Both the position numbers and the translations under genes were made by a program. From DASSJT01 sp035691065 (GTDB taxonomy: Bacteria > Actinomycetota > Actinomycetes > Actinomycetales > Dermatophilaceae), in NCBI GenBank assembly GCA_035691065.1, contig DASSJT010000083.1:1-24838 (forward strand): a stretch of 24,838 nucleotides of DNA, given 5' to 3'. Within the stretch, counting starts at the first letter, position 1. Every line of letters starts with the position of its first letter. The notes under the pieces are model-generated. The model made no database searches. It was not told the DNA's origin and saw nothing but the letters and a program-made list of their open reading frames with translations. Below are positions 7,133-14,493 of the stretch, one piece after another.

Positions 7133-7268
7133 CGCCACAGCGTTGGACCTGCCCGGGTTGCCGTCAAGGCGTGGCCGCCAGGATCTCCGACCGCGGGCCC
7201 GGTCCGGATGGTGAGCCGCGCGGTTCGCGAGGTGGACGGGAGGCGAGCACACGGCATACCCTCTGCTC
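7133..7268. promoter_or_regulatory. Divergent intergenic region with the leuA leader promoter
   Basis: This lies between the small AhpD-like gene (-) and the leuA leader (+). A weak promoter pair is TGGACG near 7233 and CATACC at 7255-7260, which would start transcription at about 7267-7269, on the leader peptide GTG. The match to consensus is poor (4/6 and 3/6), so this is a candidate only. Confidence 0.3.
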
Positions 7269-7313
7269 GTGCTTTGTGCGCGCCTTCTCCTTCGCCGCCG
7301 CGGCGGGGCCTGA
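7269..7313 (+). CDS. leuA leader peptide (MLCARLLLRRRGGA)
   Basis: A GTG-started 14-codon frame ending in TGA at 7311-7313. It contains four leucines, three in a row, and uses CTT for three of the four. CTT is rare in leuA itself, which uses CTG and CTC. Short Leu-rich frames ahead of leuA are the hallmark of ribosome-mediated attenuation, and leader-peptide control of leuA has been proposed in Actinobacteria. No Shine-Dalgarno lies at a normal distance, so a leaderless start is possible. The real start could instead be the CTG at 7263 in the same frame. Confidence 0.65.
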   Translation: MLCARLLLRRRGGA

Positions 7314-7402
7314 CCGATCAGCCGCCCCTCGTCGCGGAGTCGTTCGTGTCCGGCTGACACCCATTACCGGGGTTGGACCCGCGAAACCTAAGGCGAGAGA
7401 AG
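7281..7402 (+). promoter_or_regulatory. leuA: leuA attenuator RNA: alternative hairpins and Leu-codon/RBS pairing
   Basis: Three mutually exclusive elements are visible. The palindrome CCGCCGCGGCGG (7295-7306) overlaps the Arg-Gly codons of the leader peptide. The competing hairpin pairs GGCGG (7302-7306) with CCGCC (7322-7326) and CTGA (7310-7313) with TCAG (7318-7321), enclosing the leader stop codon. The Leu codons CGCCTT (7281-7286) and CTTCTC (7284-7289) are exact complements of AAGGCG (7390-7395) and GAGAAG (7397-7402) in the leuA ribosome-binding region. A ribosome sitting on the Leu codons would therefore expose the leuA start region. This fits translational attenuation, but the folding is by eye only. 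Confidence 0.5.
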
Positions 7403-9139
7403 ATGATCCACCCGCAGCAGCCCTCGGGCATGCCGGTCAAGAAGTACGTACCGTTCCAGGACCAGATCAAGGTCGACCTACCCGACCGCACCTGGCCTAC
7501 CCGCGTCATCACCCGGGCCCCGCGCTGGTGCGCCGTCGACCTGCGTGATGGCAACCAGGCGCTGATCGACCCGATGAGCCCCGAGCGCAAGAAGCGGATG
7601 TTCGAGCTGCTCGTACGGATGGGCTACAAGGAGATCGAGGTCGGCTTCCCGTCGGCGAGCCAGACCGACTTCGACTTCGTCCGCATGCTCATCGAGAAGG
7701 ACCTGATCCCCGACGACGTGACGATCCAGGTGCTGACCCAGTGCCGGGACCACCTCGTGGAGCGCACGTTCGACGCCATCCGGGGGGCCAAGCAGGCGAT
7801 CGTCCACTTCTACAACTCGACCTCGGTGCTCCAGCGGCGCGTGGTCTTCGGGCTCGACCAGGACGGCATCATCGACATCGCGGTGCAGGCCGCCCGGCTG
7901 TGCCGCAAGCTCGAGGAGACAGTTCCCGAGACCGCCGTCTACTACGAGTACTCCCCGGAGTCCTACACCGGCACCGAGCTCGACTTCGCGGTGCGCATCT
8001 GCAACGAGGTCATCGACGTCATCGACCCGACGCCGGACCACAAGATGATCATCAACCTGCCGGCGACGGTCGAGATGGCCACGCCCAACGTCTATGCCGA
8101 CTCGATCGAGTGGATGATCCGCCACCTCGACCGGCGCGAGTCCGTGGTGGTCTCGCTGCACCCGCACAACGACCGCGGCACGGGGGTCGCCGCCGCTGAG
8201 CTGGGCTACCTCGCAGGGGCCGACCGGATCGAGGGCTGCCTGTTCGGCAACGGCGAGCGCACAGGGAACGTCTGCCTGGTCACCCTGGGAATGAACCTGT
8301 TCTCCCAGGGCATCGACCCCGAGATCGACTTCTCCGACATCGACGAGATCCGCCGCACGGTCGAGCACTGCAACCAGCTGCCGGTTCCCGAGCGCCACCC
8401 CTGGGGCGGTGACCTGGTGTTCACGGCGTTCTCCGGGTCGCACCAGGACGCGATCAAGAAGGGCTTCGAGGACATGGACCGGCAGCAGGCCGCGTTCGGC
8501 AAGACGATCAACGAGCTCGTGTGGGGTGTGCCCTACCTGCCCATCGACCCCCACGACATCGGTCGGTCCTACGAGGCCGTGGTGCGGGTCAACAGCCAGT
8601 CGGGCAAGGGCGGGGTGGCCTACATCCTCAAGTCCGAGCACCAGCTGGACCTGCCGCGCCGGCTGCAGATCGAGTTCAGCGGCGTCGTGCAGGCCAAGAC
8701 CGACTCCGAGGGCGGGGAGGTCAGCCCGGCCGATCTGTGGCGCGCGTTCGAGGACGAGTACCTCCCGGCGACCGACGGCGGCACCAACCGCTGGGGCCGG
8801 TTCACGCCGGTCAGCCACACGCTGGTGAGCGCCGAGGGGCACGACCGCATCACCGCGACGGTTCTCGACCGGGGCACCGAGGTCACCGTCGAGGGCGTCG
8901 GCAACGGCCCGATCGCCGCGTTCATCGACGCCCTCGGCAGCTTCGGCATCGATGTCCGAGTCCTCGACTACCACGAGCACGCCCTGTCGGCGGGCGGCGA
9001 CGCCAAGGCGGCTGCCTACCTCGAGTGCGCCGTGGGCGACCGTGTGCTCTGGGGCGTCGGCCTCCACAGCTCGATCGTGAAGGCCTCGCTCACGGCGATC
9101 CTCTCCGCGGTCAACCGCGCCGAGCGGGACCTCGTCTAG
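7403..9139 (+). CDS. leuA: 2-isopropylmalate synthase (type II, actinobacterial)
   Basis: A 578-residue enzyme condensing acetyl-CoA with 2-oxoisovalerate, the first committed step of leucine synthesis. The start region MPVKKYVPF and DRTWPTRVITRAP is typical of the actinobacterial form. Catalytic TIM-barrel: CAVDLRDGNQAL (metal-binding Asp49), GYKEIEVGFPSASQTDFDF, FYNSTSVLQRRVVF, SLHPHNDRGTG (His253 and His255, metal ligands) and GCLFGNGERTGN. Residues ~410-578 carry the linker and leucine-sensing regulatory domain, ending SALTAILSAVNRA-like. ATG 7403 is preceded by AGGCGAGAGAAG; the frame extends 10 codons upstream to an ATG at 7373 that lies inside the attenuator and is rejected. It is monocistronic: a long hairpin follows and the pca operon starts next. 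Confidence 0.97.
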   Translation: MIHPQQPSGMPVKKYVPFQDQIKVDLPDRTWPTRVITRAPRWCAVDLRDGNQALIDPMSPERKKRMFELLVRMGYKEIEVGFPSASQTDFDFVRMLIEKDLIPDDVTIQVLTQCRDHLVERTFDAIRGAKQAIVHFYNSTSVLQRRVVFGLDQDGIIDIAVQAARLCRKLEETVPETAVYYEYSPESYTGTELDFAVRICNEVIDVIDPTPDHKMIINLPATVEMATPNVYADSIEWMIRHLDRRESVVVSLHPHNDRGTGVAAAELGYLAGADRIEGCLFGNGERTGNVCLVTLGMNLFSQGIDPEIDFSDIDEIRRTVEHCNQLPVPERHPWGGDLVFTAFSGSHQDAIKKGFEDMDRQQAAFGKTINELVWGVPYLPIDPHDIGRSYEAVVRVNSQSGKGGVAYILKSEHQLDLPRRLQIEFSGVVQAKTDSEGGEVSPADLWRAFEDEYLPATDGGTNRWGRFTPVSHTLVSAEGHDRITATVLDRGTEVTVEGVGNGPIAAFIDALGSFGIDVRVLDYHEHALSAGGDAKAAAYLECAVGDRVLWGVGLHSSIVKASLTAILSAVNRAERDLV

Positions 9140-9153
9140 CGTCACGCGGAGGA

Positions 9154-9198
9154 GGTATGCCGGTGGGCCCGCCCCCCGGTCGGGCTCACCGGCATGCC
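9154..9198 (+). terminator. Strong hairpin after leuA
   Basis: Left arm GGTATGCCGGTGGGCCCG (9154-9171), 9-nt loop, right arm CGGGCTCACCGGCATGCC (9181-9198). All 18 positions pair, two as G-U wobbles. It begins 15 bp after the leuA stop. There is no T-run, so it is an intrinsic-like terminator of the actinobacterial type. The stem base contains the dispersed GTATGCC motif. Confidence 0.8.
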
Positions 9199-9227
9199 CA
9201 GACGGGTTGCGGTGAGGGGGGCCGTTC

Positions 9228-9242
9228 GTTCGCATGATGAAC
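9228..9242. promoter_or_regulatory. Probable IclR (PcaR) operator upstream of pcaH
   Basis: GTTCGC-ATG-ATGAAC, a partial palindrome centred at 9235, 46 bp before the pcaH start and predicted transcription start. Further half-site-like copies are GTTC at 9224-9227 and GAAC at 9258-9261. IclR activators of pca genes such as PcaU are known to bind a palindrome plus an additional repeat. It shares the GTTCGC-N5-GAAC frame with the importer promoter. Confidence 0.55.
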
Positions 9243-9268
9243 TTATCTCCGAAATGTGAACAAGCGGT

Positions 9269-9274
9269 TAGGAT
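9269..9274 (+). promoter_or_regulatory. -10 element of the pca operon, probable leaderless start
   Basis: TAGGAT lies 6 bp before the pcaH ATG (9281), so transcription would start at or next to the start codon. No Shine-Dalgarno is present in that 6-bp gap. No recognisable -35 lies 16-18 bp upstream, as expected for a promoter needing an activator at the site centred on 9235. Confidence 0.45.
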
Positions 9275-9280
9275 GGGCGC

Positions 9281-10171
9281 ATGGACGACGGGGCGACGGT
9301 GGCCGGCGGCGCTCATGGCGTGTCGTCTGGCGTGTCGTCTGGCGTGCCGTCTGGCGTGCCGTCCGAGGTGTCGTCCGGAGTGCCGTCGCGTGCCGCGACG
9401 GACTCGCTCGCGTCCCAGGCCGAGATCAGCGCCGAGATCGCGGCCGTCCACGCCGACGCCGCCTCCTCGGCCACAGCCCTCGGTGAGACGCAGCCGCGAC
9501 TGGACTTCCCGGCATACCGCAGCTCCCTGCTCAGGCACCCCACCAAGGACCTGCACCACGCAGATCCCGAGGGTGCCGAGCTCGTGGCACCGGTGTTCGG
9601 GGACAGCGACGTGGACCCGCTCGAGGCCGACCTGACCATCCAGGCCGGCGGGGAGCCCATCGGCGAGCGGATCCTGGTCACCGGCCGCGTCGTCGACGGC
9701 GACGGACGGCCGGTCCGCCGGCAGCTGGTGGAGATCTGGCAGGCCAACGCGGCAGGCCGCTACATCCACAAGCGCGACCAGCACCCGGCACCGGTGGATC
9801 CGGGCTTCACGGGGGTGGGCCGCTGCCTCACCGACGCGGAGGGCAACTACGCGTTCACGACGATCAAGCCGGGGCCCTATCCCTGGCGCAACCACCGCAA
9901 CGCCTGGCGCCCGGCGCACATCCACTTCTCGCTGTTCGGCACCGACTTCACCCAGCGCATGATCACCCAGATGTACTTCCCGGGGGACCCGCTGTTCGCG
10001 CTCGACCCGATCTACCAGTCGATCACGGACCAGAGAGCACGCGACCGGCTGGTGGCGACCTATGACCACGACCTTTCGCAGCACGAGTGGCTGCTGGGTT
10101 TCCGCTGGGACATCGTCCTGACCGGAAGCCACGCGACCTGGCGCGAGCCGCAGGAGGAGCCGCATGGCTGA
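9281..10171 (+). CDS. pcaH: Protocatechuate 3,4-dioxygenase, beta subunit
   Basis: A 296-residue catalytic subunit of the non-haem Fe(III) intradiol dioxygenase that opens protocatechuate to 3-carboxy-cis,cis-muconate. All four iron ligands are visible with the spacing of the Pseudomonas enzyme: Tyr161 (GRYIHKRDQH), Tyr200 (KPGPYPWRN), and His213 and His215 (WRPAHIHFS). The conserved core starts near PAYRSSLLRHP at about residue 77. The first ~70 residues are longer than in proteobacterial PcaH (~240 residues) and contain a Gly/Val/Ser/Pro repeat. ATG 9281 follows a -10 box at leaderless spacing; a shorter start cannot be excluded. It is the first gene of the operon and overlaps pcaG by 8 bp, fitting a stoichiometric alpha-beta complex. 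Confidence 0.95.
   Translation: MDDGATVAGGAHGVSSGVSSGVPSGVPSEVSSGVPSRAATDSLASQAEISAEIAAVHADAASSATALGETQPRLDFPAYRSSLLRHPTKDLHHADPEGAELVAPVFGDSDVDPLEADLTIQAGGEPIGERILVTGRVVDGDGRPVRRQLVEIWQANAAGRYIHKRDQHPAPVDPGFTGVGRCLTDAEGNYAFTTIKPGPYPWRNHRNAWRPAHIHFSLFGTDFTQRMITQMYFPGDPLFALDPIYQSITDQRARDRLVATYDHDLSQHEWLLGFRWDIVLTGSHATWREPQEEPHG
9317..9388 (+). repeat. Six 12-bp tandem repeats in pcaH
   Basis: Unit consensus GGCGTGYCGTCY, six imperfect copies encoding (G/E)-V-(S/P)-S at residues 13-36 of PcaH. The first two copies are identical, a sign of recent expansion or homogenisation. It lies before the conserved dioxygenase core. Confidence 0.9.
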
Positions 10172-10847
10172 GGCTGCCGACCCGACCGACTCGCCCGACC
10201 CGAGCAACCTGCCCGAGCAGACCAACCTGCCCGACCTGGCCGCGACGCCGGGCCACGCCGCGACGCCGGGCCAGACGATCGGGCCGTTCTACGGTTTCGC
10301 GCTGCCCTACCCCCGCGACAGCGAGCTGGTCGCGCCGGGGACCCCCGGCGCCATCCGGCTGCACGGAACGGTCCTCGACGGTGCCGGCCAGCCCGTCCCG
10401 GACGCGATGGTGGAGATCCGCCAGGCGGATGCGGCCGGGCGGGTGCCCGCCATCGAGGGGTCGATCCGCAGGGACGGCTCGACGTTCACGGGTTGGGGGC
10501 GCTGCGCGGTCGACCCGGGCGGGCGCTACGGCTTCACGACGGTGCGGCCGGGCGCGACCGACGAGGGCGCGGCCCCCTTCTTCGCCCTGACCGTGTTCGC
10601 GCGTGGACTGCAGAACCGGCTGTTCACACGGGCGTACCTGCCCGGTAACGAGGCCGCCCTGGGCGCCGACCCGCTGCTGGCCTCGCTGGCCCCCGATCGC
10701 CGGGACACGCTGATGGCTGTTGCCGAGGTGTCGGCGGAGGACGCAGGGAACCAGAGCCGAGGCGGCCCAAGCGACCTGCGCTTCGACGTGCACCTGCAAG
10801 GGGACCGCGAAACGGTGTTCCTCACGTTCCCGCGGCACCGCCCCTGA
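10164..10847 (+). CDS. pcaG: Protocatechuate 3,4-dioxygenase, alpha subunit
   Basis: A 227-residue subunit partnering PcaH. The family start ATPGQTIGPFYGFALPY is preceded by a ~30-residue Pro/Asp/Asn-rich extension. Other typical segments are IRLHGTVLDGAGQPVPDAMVEIRQADAAGR, FTGWGRCAVDPGGRYGFTTVRPG, FFALTVFARGLQNRLFTRAYLPG and a C-terminal LRFDVHLQGDRETVFL. It lacks the Tyr/His iron ligands of the beta subunit, as alpha subunits do, but contributes to the active-site pocket. The ATG lies within the last codons of pcaH (8-bp overlap), so translation is coupled. pcaB follows after 4 bp. Confidence 0.95.
   Translation: MAEAADPTDSPDPSNLPEQTNLPDLAATPGHAATPGQTIGPFYGFALPYPRDSELVAPGTPGAIRLHGTVLDGAGQPVPDAMVEIRQADAAGRVPAIEGSIRRDGSTFTGWGRCAVDPGGRYGFTTVRPGATDEGAAPFFALTVFARGLQNRLFTRAYLPGNEAALGADPLLASLAPDRRDTLMAVAEVSAEDAGNQSRGGPSDLRFDVHLQGDRETVFLTFPRHRP
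10239..10274 (+). repeat. Two 18-bp tandem repeats in pcaG
   Basis: GCCGCGACGCCGGGCCAC at 10239-10256 and the same unit ending in G at 10257-10274. They encode AATPGH-AATPGQ. The second copy is the conserved family start (ATPGQTIGPF), so the first is a duplicated add-on. Confidence 0.85.
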
Positions 10848-10851
10848 CGCC

Positions 10852-12078
10852 ATGGCCGACTTCGGACTCCTCGAGCCGGGAGCGCACCGGGTGATCCATC
10901 TCGCCGACGACGACGCCGTCGCAGCCGCCATGGTCGCCGTCGAGGTGGCGTGGGCGCGGGCGGTGTCTGCCGGCGGAGGTCTGCCCGAGGAGCTCCTTGC
11001 CACCGTGGTTACGACGACGGCCGATTGGCAGCCCGACGTGGCCGAGCTGGCTGCGGCGGCGGAGGCTGGCGGCAACCCCGTGCTGCCGCTGGTCGGCCAG
11101 CTGCGGAAGGCAGTGGCGGAGTGCGACGGCGCCGCGGCCGAGGCGGTTCACCGGGGTCTGACCAGCCAGGACGTGCTCGATACGGCGCTCATGCTGGTTG
11201 CCCGTGATGTGCTCGAGGTGGTCGACGCCGACCTGTCCCGCTCAGCGCGGGCGCTCGGGCGGCTCGCAGACGCCCACCGCGACACGATTCTCGTCGGGCG
11301 CACTCTGACCCAGCACGCGGTGCCGATCACCTTCGGCCTCAAATCGGCCCGGTGGCTCGAGGGAGTCTTGGACGCGGCTGAGCGGGTCGCGGCGGTCCGG
11401 ACTGCCCTTCCCGCCCAGTGCGGCGGCGCCGCGGGCACGCTGTCGCTTGCGGCGGAACTCGTGGCGGACCCGCTCCAGGCGGCACAGCGCTTCGCCGACG
11501 AGCTGGGGCTCGTCTGGCCGGGGGCACCCTGGCACACGCAGCGCGGGCCGGTCACCCGCGTTGGCGACGCCCTGGTGGGTGTCACCGACGCCCTCGGGGT
11601 CATCGCCGCCGACCTCGCGCTGATGGCGCGGCCGGAGCTGGGCGAGGTGCGGGAGCCCGGCGGCGTGGGTCGCGGAGCCTCGACCACGATGCCGCACAAG
11701 CGCAACCCGGTGCTCTCGGTCCTGGTCAAGGCGGCCGCCCTCCAGGCTCCGCTTCTCGGGGCCCAGCTGCACCTGGCAGCGGCCCAGGCCGTGGACGAGC
11801 GCCCGGACGGAGCCTGGCACGCCGAGTGGCCGTCTCTCCGGCGGCTGCTCGTGCTTGCCGCGACGGCCTCCGCACAGGCGGCCGAGGCGCTCGAGGGACT
11901 CAGGGTCGACTCCGAGGCGATGCGGCGCAGGGTGGACGCGGTGGCGGAGGACCTCGTGGCGGAGCGCCCTTCGGGCGCGGACGCCGTTGCAGCGCCCGAG
12001 GAGTACCTCGGTGCCGCAAGCACGTTCGTCGACCACGCCCTCGCACGTTTGAGCGCTCGGGAGGCGAGTCGTGGCTGA
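10852..12078 (+). CDS. pcaB: 3-carboxy-cis,cis-muconate cycloisomerase
   Basis: A 408-residue member of the fumarase/aspartase/argininosuccinate-lyase superfamily that cyclises 3-carboxymuconate to 4-carboxymuconolactone. Superfamily signature at about residues 277-286: S-T-T-M-P-H-K-R-N-P, preceded by a Gly-rich mobile loop (GGVGRGA). Also LTSQDVLDTALML and GRTLTQHAVPITFGLK, both conserved near the active site. Length is slightly below the usual ~450. ATG 10852 is 4 bp past the pcaG stop; the frame's earlier start lies inside pcaG and is rejected. The last 8 bp overlap the GTG start of pcaD. Confidence 0.93.
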   Translation: MADFGLLEPGAHRVIHLADDDAVAAAMVAVEVAWARAVSAGGGLPEELLATVVTTTADWQPDVAELAAAAEAGGNPVLPLVGQLRKAVAECDGAAAEAVHRGLTSQDVLDTALMLVARDVLEVVDADLSRSARALGRLADAHRDTILVGRTLTQHAVPITFGLKSARWLEGVLDAAERVAAVRTALPAQCGGAAGTLSLAAELVADPLQAAQRFADELGLVWPGAPWHTQRGPVTRVGDALVGVTDALGVIAADLALMARPELGEVREPGGVGRGASTTMPHKRNPVLSVLVKAAALQAPLLGAQLHLAAAQAVDERPDGAWHAEWPSLRRLLVLAATASAQAAEALEGLRVDSEAMRRRVDAVAEDLVAERPSGADAVAAPEEYLGAASTFVDHALARLSAREASRG

Positions 12079-12868
12079 GCCAATCTTGGCCGCGACGCGC
12101 CTCGCCGGCTCTGCCGGGCAGCGCGACCTGCTGGTCGTCGGCCCGTCTCTCGGCACCAGTGTCGAGGCCCTCTGGTCATCCGCGGCCGGCTTGGTGTCAG
12201 GTCGGTTCGAGGTCGTGGGGTGGGACCTGCCCGGACACGGCGCGTCGCCACCGGCGACGGCGAGCTTCTCCGTCGCCGACCTGGCCGGGGCAGTCCGGCG
12301 CCTGGCGGTGGCTGCCCTGGGCGACCGTCCGGGCCGGACCGCCTGGTATGCCGGTGTGTCGCTCGGCGGCGCGGTGGGCCTCGAGGCCGCGCGGTCGCCA
12401 GCGCCCTTCGCCGGCTTCGTGGTCATCGCGTCGGCGGCCAAGGTGGGAGTGGAGCCTGCCTGGCGGGAGCGGGCAGAGCTGGTGCGCCGAGCCGGGACCC
12501 CGGTCATGGTCGAGGCCTCGGCGAGGCGCTGGTTCGCACCGGGCTTCATCGACCGGGATCCCGACCGGGCGGCGCGGCTCCTGGCCTCGCTGGAGCAGGC
12601 CCACCGTGAGTCCTACAGCCTGGCCTGCGAGGCCCTGGCCGCCTTCGACCTGCGAGCGGACGTGGGCGCGATCGCCGCGCCGGTCCTTGTCGCGCCAGGT
12701 GAACACGACGTAGTCGTGACCGTCGACCAGGCGCAGGCCACGGCCTCCGCCCTGGCTCGGGGAAGCCTCGAGGTGATCGCGGGCGCCGGCCACCTCCCGC
12801 CGGCCGAGGCGCCCTGGGCTGTGGCGGACCTGGTCCTGCGGTTCACAGCGGGAAGGGGAGCAGCATGA
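12071..12868 (+). CDS. pcaD: 3-oxoadipate enol-lactonase
   Basis: A 265-residue alpha/beta hydrolase converting beta-ketoadipate enol-lactone to beta-ketoadipate. Family features are GPSLGTSVEALW near the oxyanion hole, GWDLPGHGASP, the nucleophile elbow AGVSLGG (Ser97), an acid-loop PVLVAPGEHDVVV (Asp) and the catalytic His in GAGHLPPAEAP. Starts with GTG 12071, overlapping pcaB by 8 bp. Its stop overlaps the start of pcaC by 4 bp (ATGA). In many actinobacteria pcaD and pcaC are fused as pcaL; here they are separate genes. Confidence 0.92.
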   Translation: MAEPILAATRLAGSAGQRDLLVVGPSLGTSVEALWSSAAGLVSGRFEVVGWDLPGHGASPPATASFSVADLAGAVRRLAVAALGDRPGRTAWYAGVSLGGAVGLEAARSPAPFAGFVVIASAAKVGVEPAWRERAELVRRAGTPVMVEASARRWFAPGFIDRDPDRAARLLASLEQAHRESYSLACEALAAFDLRADVGAIAAPVLVAPGEHDVVVTVDQAQATASALARGSLEVIAGAGHLPPAEAPWAVADLVLRFTAGRGAA

Positions 12869-13314
12869 CGAGCGGGTCCGACCTGCCGGGCCAGCAGGGC
12901 AGGCGGTCGTCCGACCGGCGAGAGTCGGAGCTGCACGCAGCCGGCATGGCGGTGCGCCGCGAAGTGCTCTCCGACGAGCACGTCGACCGCGCCGAGGCCC
13001 GACGCGACGCCCTCACCACCGACTTCCAGGACCTGATCACGCGATATGCGTGGGGCGAGATCTGGACGCGGCCCGGCCTCGACCGGCGCACGCGCAGCGC
13101 CATCACCCTCACCGCGCTGGTCGCACTCGGGCACTGGGAAGAGCTCGCGCTGCACGTGCGCGCCGCCCGGCGCAACGGCCTGACGGCTGCGGAGATCGGT
13201 GAGGTCCTGCTCCAGAGCGCGATCTACTGCGGTGTTCCCGCCGCCAACCACGCCTTCGCCGTTGCCCAGCCGATCCTGTCCGAGGAGAAAGAAGACCATT
13301 CCGGTGAGCACTGA
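12865..13314 (+). CDS. pcaC: 4-carboxymuconolactone decarboxylase
   Basis: A 149-residue protein of the CMD family converting 4-carboxymuconolactone to beta-ketoadipate enol-lactone. Typical core: GMAVRREVLSDEHVDRAEA, FQDLITRYAWGEIWTRPGLDRRTRSAITL, ALGHWEELALHVRAARRNGLTAAEIGEVLLQSAIYCGVPAANHAF. It lacks the AhpD CxxC, as expected for the true pathway enzyme. The ATG shares ATGA with the pcaD stop. The N-terminal ~25 residues are hydrophilic and resemble a loose linker, as if the two proteins could once have been joined (inference). Overlaps pcaF by 11 bp. Confidence 0.93.
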   Translation: MTSGSDLPGQQGRRSSDRRESELHAAGMAVRREVLSDEHVDRAEARRDALTTDFQDLITRYAWGEIWTRPGLDRRTRSAITLTALVALGHWEELALHVRAARRNGLTAAEIGEVLLQSAIYCGVPAANHAFAVAQPILSEEKEDHSGEH

Positions 13315-14491
13315 GGTCTACCTGTACGACGCCGTCCGCACGCCGTTCGGGAGGTACGGCGGGGCCCTCGCCGGGGTCCGGCCGGACGACCTGGCCGCCA
13401 CGGTGCTCCGTGCCCTGCTCGAGCGCTCCCCGGACCTCGAGCCCGGACGGGTCGACGAGGTGGTTCTGGGCAACGCCAACGGCGCAGGCGAGGAGAACCG
13501 CAACGTCGGACGGATGGCCGCGCTGCTCGCGGGCCTGCCCACTTCCGTTCCCGGGTCGACCGTGAACCGCCTCTGTGGGTCGAGCCTGGACGCGGCGATC
13601 GTGGGGTCGCGGCAGATCGCCCTCGCCGAGGCAGACGTCGTCATCGTCGGCGGCGTCGAGTCCATGAGCCGCGCTCCCTGGGTGCTGCCCAAGCCCGAGC
13701 GCGGGTTCCCCTCAGGTGACGCGACGCTCGTCTCGACCACTCTGGGCTGGCGGCTGGTCAACCCCGCGATGGACGAGGCCTGGACCGTGTCCCTCGGCGA
13801 GGCCACCGAGCAGCTGCGCGAGCGCGAGGGCATCACGCGCGAGCGCCAGGACGAGTTCGCCCTGCGCTCCCACCGGACCGCCGCAGAGGCGTGGTCGTCG
13901 GGTTTCTACGACGACCTCGTCGTCGCCGTGCCCGGAGTCGACCTTGCGCGCGACGAGGCGATCCGCGACGACACCAGCCTGGACCGCCTCGCCAGCTTGA
14001 AGCCGGTCTTCCGCCGGGAGGGCACCGTGACCGCCGGCAACTCCTCCCCGCTGAACGACGGGGCCTCGGCGGCGGTCCTCGGCTCGGCACGCGCGGCCGA
14101 CCTGCTGGGCAGGCAGCCCCAGGCGCGCATTGCCGGACGCGGGTCCTTCGCCCTTGAGCCGCAGTTCTTCGGGTTCGCGCCCGTGGAGGCTGCCAACCTC
14201 GCCCTCGAGCGGGCGGGGATCGACTGGGACCAGGTCGGTGCGGTCGAGCTCAACGAGGCGTTCGCGGCGCAGTCCCTCGCCTGCGTCGACGCCTGGAAGG
14301 TCGATCCGGCGATCGTCAACGCGCAGGGCGGCGCCATAGCCATCGGCCACCCCCTGGGCGCCTCGGGCACCCGGGTCCTGGGCACACTCGCCAAGCGGAT
14401 GCGCCAGGAGGGCCGCCGTTGGGGTGTCGCCACGATCTGCATCGGGGTCGGCCAGGGCCTGGCCGTGGTCCTCGAGAACCAGGGTGGATAG
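13304..14491 (+). CDS. pcaF: 3-oxoadipyl-CoA thiolase
   Basis: A 395-residue thiolase cleaving 3-oxoadipyl-CoA to succinyl-CoA and acetyl-CoA. Nucleophile Cys91 in NRLCGSSLDA, the GGAIAIGHPLGASG catalytic His segment, and the second catalytic Cys in ATICIGVGQG. ESMSRAPWVLPK and FFGFAPVEA-like segments are typical of the PcaF branch. GTG 13304 gives the normal start STEVYLYDAVRTPFG and has a purine-rich GAGGAGAAAGAAG ribosome-binding site inside the end of pcaC (11-bp overlap). The longer open frame upstream is antisense-like, lies within pcaC and is rejected. pcaI starts 2 bp after the stop. Confidence 0.94.
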   Translation: MSTEVYLYDAVRTPFGRYGGALAGVRPDDLAATVLRALLERSPDLEPGRVDEVVLGNANGAGEENRNVGRMAALLAGLPTSVPGSTVNRLCGSSLDAAIVGSRQIALAEADVVIVGGVESMSRAPWVLPKPERGFPSGDATLVSTTLGWRLVNPAMDEAWTVSLGEATEQLREREGITRERQDEFALRSHRTAAEAWSSGFYDDLVVAVPGVDLARDEAIRDDTSLDRLASLKPVFRREGTVTAGNSSPLNDGASAAVLGSARAADLLGRQPQARIAGRGSFALEPQFFGFAPVEAANLALERAGIDWDQVGAVELNEAFAAQSLACVDAWKVDPAIVNAQGGAIAIGHPLGASGTRVLGTLAKRMRQEGRRWGVATICIGVGQGLAVVLENQGG

Positions 14492-14493
14492 CC

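Noticed and set aside
9234..9635. Plus-strand frame beginning MMNLSPKCEQ across the pcaH 5' end
   Set aside because: It overlaps pcaH in another frame and turns into Arg/Cys/Pro-rich repeats produced by the 12-bp tandem repeats.
7478..10225. Long minus-strand frame (915 codons) opposite leuA and pcaH
   Set aside because: It is the complement-strand shadow of two strongly identified genes. The composition (Val/Asp/His/Arg-rich, no domain) is typical of GC-rich antisense frames.
13199..13303. Upstream extension of pcaF
   Set aside because: The sequence lies within pcaC, is out of frame with it and reads as Arg/Ser-rich. GTG 13304 gives the conserved thiolase start.
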